From: JADHUC01 sp964617665
Lineage (GTDB): Bacteria; Planctomycetota; Planctomycetia; Pirellulales; Pirellulaceae
DNA: 42,019 nt
Direction: 5' to 3'
Assembly: GCA_964617665.1 (NCBI GenBank)
Contig: CAZUAH010000061.1
Location: forward strand, 1-42,019
Positions 40,839 to 42,019 of this stretch are shown one piece after another. The notes below the pieces were generated by a model. The model ran no database searches. It was not told where the DNA came from and worked only from the letters and a program-made list of their open reading frames with translations. The position numbers and the translations under genes were made by a program. Each line of letters begins with the position of its first letter. Positions within the stretch are counted from its first letter, which is position 1.

Positions 40839-42019
40839 TCAACTTCGGCAGCAAGCGACCGAACGGTGGGACGCGCTGCAGGCGAGTTCCAAACCGCGAA
40901 TCCTCGTGGGCACGGCAACCTGCGGCCGCTCGGCCGGGGCCATGGAAGCTCGCGAAGCCTTCGAACAGAAACTGCAGGAGCACGGCGTAGACTGCGATAT
41001 CATCGAGGTGGGCTGTATCGGTCTGTGCTATGCCGAACCGATCGTCTGCGTGATCAAACCGTCGCAGCCGGGGGTATTCTATCGCGAGGTCACGCCAAAG
41101 CGAGCGGCGGAGATCGCCGATGCCTACCTCGTTGGCGATGACCCGCTGGCGGACTACGCGCTCGGCACTTTCGGCGAAGGGAATATCGACGGGATCCAGC
41201 CGCTGTTTGAAACTCCCGTTTTCAAGCCTCAAGTCCGGCGAACGCTCAAGAATTGTGGCTTCATCGATCCGTCGAGCATCGATCACTATCTGGCAAATGG
41301 CGGTTACACCGGATTGACCAGAGCGTTGGCAATGAGCCCTGACCAAGTGATCGAGGAAGTAAAGGGCTCGGGCCTGCGTGGTCGCGGCGGCGCGGGGTTT
41401 CCCACCTGGAGGAAATGGCAATTCTGTCGCGACGCCCCAGGCGAACAGAAGTATCTGATCTGTAACGCCGATGAGGGTGATCCCGGAGCGTTCATGAATC
41501 GTTCGCTCCTGGAGGGCGATCCGCACGCGTTGCTGGAAGGTATGCTCATCGCCGGATATGCAATCGGGGCAAGCAAAGCTTACATCTATTGCCGGGCCGA
41601 ATATCCATTGGCCTTGGAGAGATTGGATCTGGGTCTAAAACAGGCGAAAGGGTATGGCCTGCTGGGCGAGAACATCCAGGGCTCTGGGTTTGATTTCCAG
41701 ATCAAGGTTAAGGAAGGCGCAGGAGCATTCGTCTGCGGCGAAGAGACCGCGCTGATCGCGTCGGTCGAAGGGGAACGCGGTATGCCTCGTCCTCGGCCGC
41801 CATTTCCTGCCATCTCTGGGCTTTGGCAGAAGCCAACCATCATTAACAACGTCGAAAGCCTGGCGTGCGTTGCCACGATTCTCCAGCACGGGGCCGATTG
41901 GTTTGCCGAACATGGCACAGAAAAGAGCAAAGGCACGAAGACCTTCGCCCTGGTTGGGCAGGTCGAGCATACCGGATTGGTCGAAGTCCCGATGGGGACC
42001 ACGTTGCGCGAGATGATTT
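40822..42019 (+). CDS. NuoF-like NADH-binding FMN subunit (3' end cut by window edge)
   Basis: 399 residues are visible. The N-terminal ~115 residues are a second thioredoxin-like [2Fe-2S] domain (TATCGRSAGA with C34; VGCIGLC with C65 and C69), as in HndC/HydB-type proteins rather than plain NuoF. Then come the FMN/NADH site GLRGRGGAGFPTWRKW, ICNADEGDPGAFMNR and GEETALIASVEG. The expected C-terminal [4Fe-4S] cysteines are beyond the edge. It would oxidise NADH or reduce NAD, possibly as part of a bifurcating hydrogenase or a soluble NADH:acceptor complex. It overlaps the nuoE-like gene, so they are co-translated. Confidence 0.93.
   Translation, partial: MTVSLDQLRQQATERWDALQASSKPRILVGTATCGRSAGAMEAREAFEQKLQEHGVDCDIIEVGCIGLCYAEPIVCVIKPSQPGVFYREVTPKRAAEIADAYLVGDDPLADYALGTFGEGNIDGIQPLFETPVFKPQVRRTLKNCGFIDPSSIDHYLANGGYTGLTRALAMSPDQVIEEVKGSGLRGRGGAGFPTWRKWQFCRDAPGEQKYLICNADEGDPGAFMNRSLLEGDPHALLEGMLIAGYAIGASKAYIYCRAEYPLALERLDLGLKQAKGYGLLGENIQGSGFDFQIKVKEGAGAFVCGEETALIASVEGERGMPRPRPPFPAISGLWQKPTIINNVESLACVATILQHGADWFAEHGTEKSKGTKTFALVGQVEHTGLVEVPMGTTLREMI

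Overview
The window is an almost gap-free sulfate-respiration island from an anaerobic, strictly bacterial-type sulfate reducer. Every dedicated enzyme for reducing sulfate to sulfide is present in one block: sat, aprBA, qmoABC, dsrAB, dsrC, dsrD and dsrMKJOP. Next to them are siroheme-amidation (dsrN) and pyridine-nucleotide (dsrL) genes, an HdrABC-MvhADG complex, an SLC13-type anion transporter, Rex and several sensor kinases. The lineage cannot be fixed by reading alone. The presence of dsrD with active-type DsrC and QmoABC, and the absence of dsrEFH, argue for the reductive direction. Lysine-rich N-termini, a REP-like hairpin with GGGGACAGGTCC ends, the dsrL gene and the linkage of all modules on one segment would fit an uncultured non-classical sulfate reducer (Planctomycetota or another metagenome-known phylum). 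That placement is a guess.

Layout. 1-3392 (minus): a translationally coupled signalling operon made of an atypical protein kinase, a PAS histidine kinase with an N-terminal Rossmann-like domain, and a response regulator fused to a GcvH-like domain (cut by the left edge). 3655-4287 (plus): rex. 4583-13286 (plus): aprB-aprA, a small zinc-ribbon protein, a YkgJ-type cysteine-cluster protein, qmoA-qmoB-qmoC. 13413-15413: sat, an OsmC-like gene, dsrC. 15544-21147: an RsbRD-N-like gene and dsrMKJOP. 21348-27330: dsrA-dsrB-dsrD, dsrL, dsrN. 27352-33844 (minus): hdrC-hdrB-hdrA-mvhD-mvhG-mvhA. 34078-36293 (minus): SLC13 transporter and a CBS-domain protein. 36662-39411 (plus): a single-domain response regulator and a second histidine kinase with the same Rossmann-like N-terminus as the first. 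39608-40093: a ferritin-like small protein with a lysine-rich tail. 40350 to the right edge: NuoE- and NuoF-like subunits of an NADH-linked complex, the second cut by the edge.

How it works together (family knowledge plus inference): sulfate enters perhaps through the SLC13 carrier, Sat makes APS, AprAB reduces it to sulfite with electrons from QmoABC, DsrAB reduces sulfite while loading sulfur on DsrC, and DsrMKJOP (and possibly HdrABC) recycles the DsrC trisulfide using quinol or hydrogen-derived electrons. DsrL may connect DsrAB to NAD(P)H. Rex and the paired Rossmann-PAS kinases suggest that nucleotide redox state controls the island.

Non-coding signals include a 16-bp motif occurring three times around rex and upstream of aprB, a REP-like perfect hairpin between qmoB and qmoC, a compound stem structure between dsrD and dsrL, a strong terminator between dsrL and dsrN, and several palindromes in promoter regions. 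No tRNA, rRNA, CRISPR array, transposase or integrase gene was seen.
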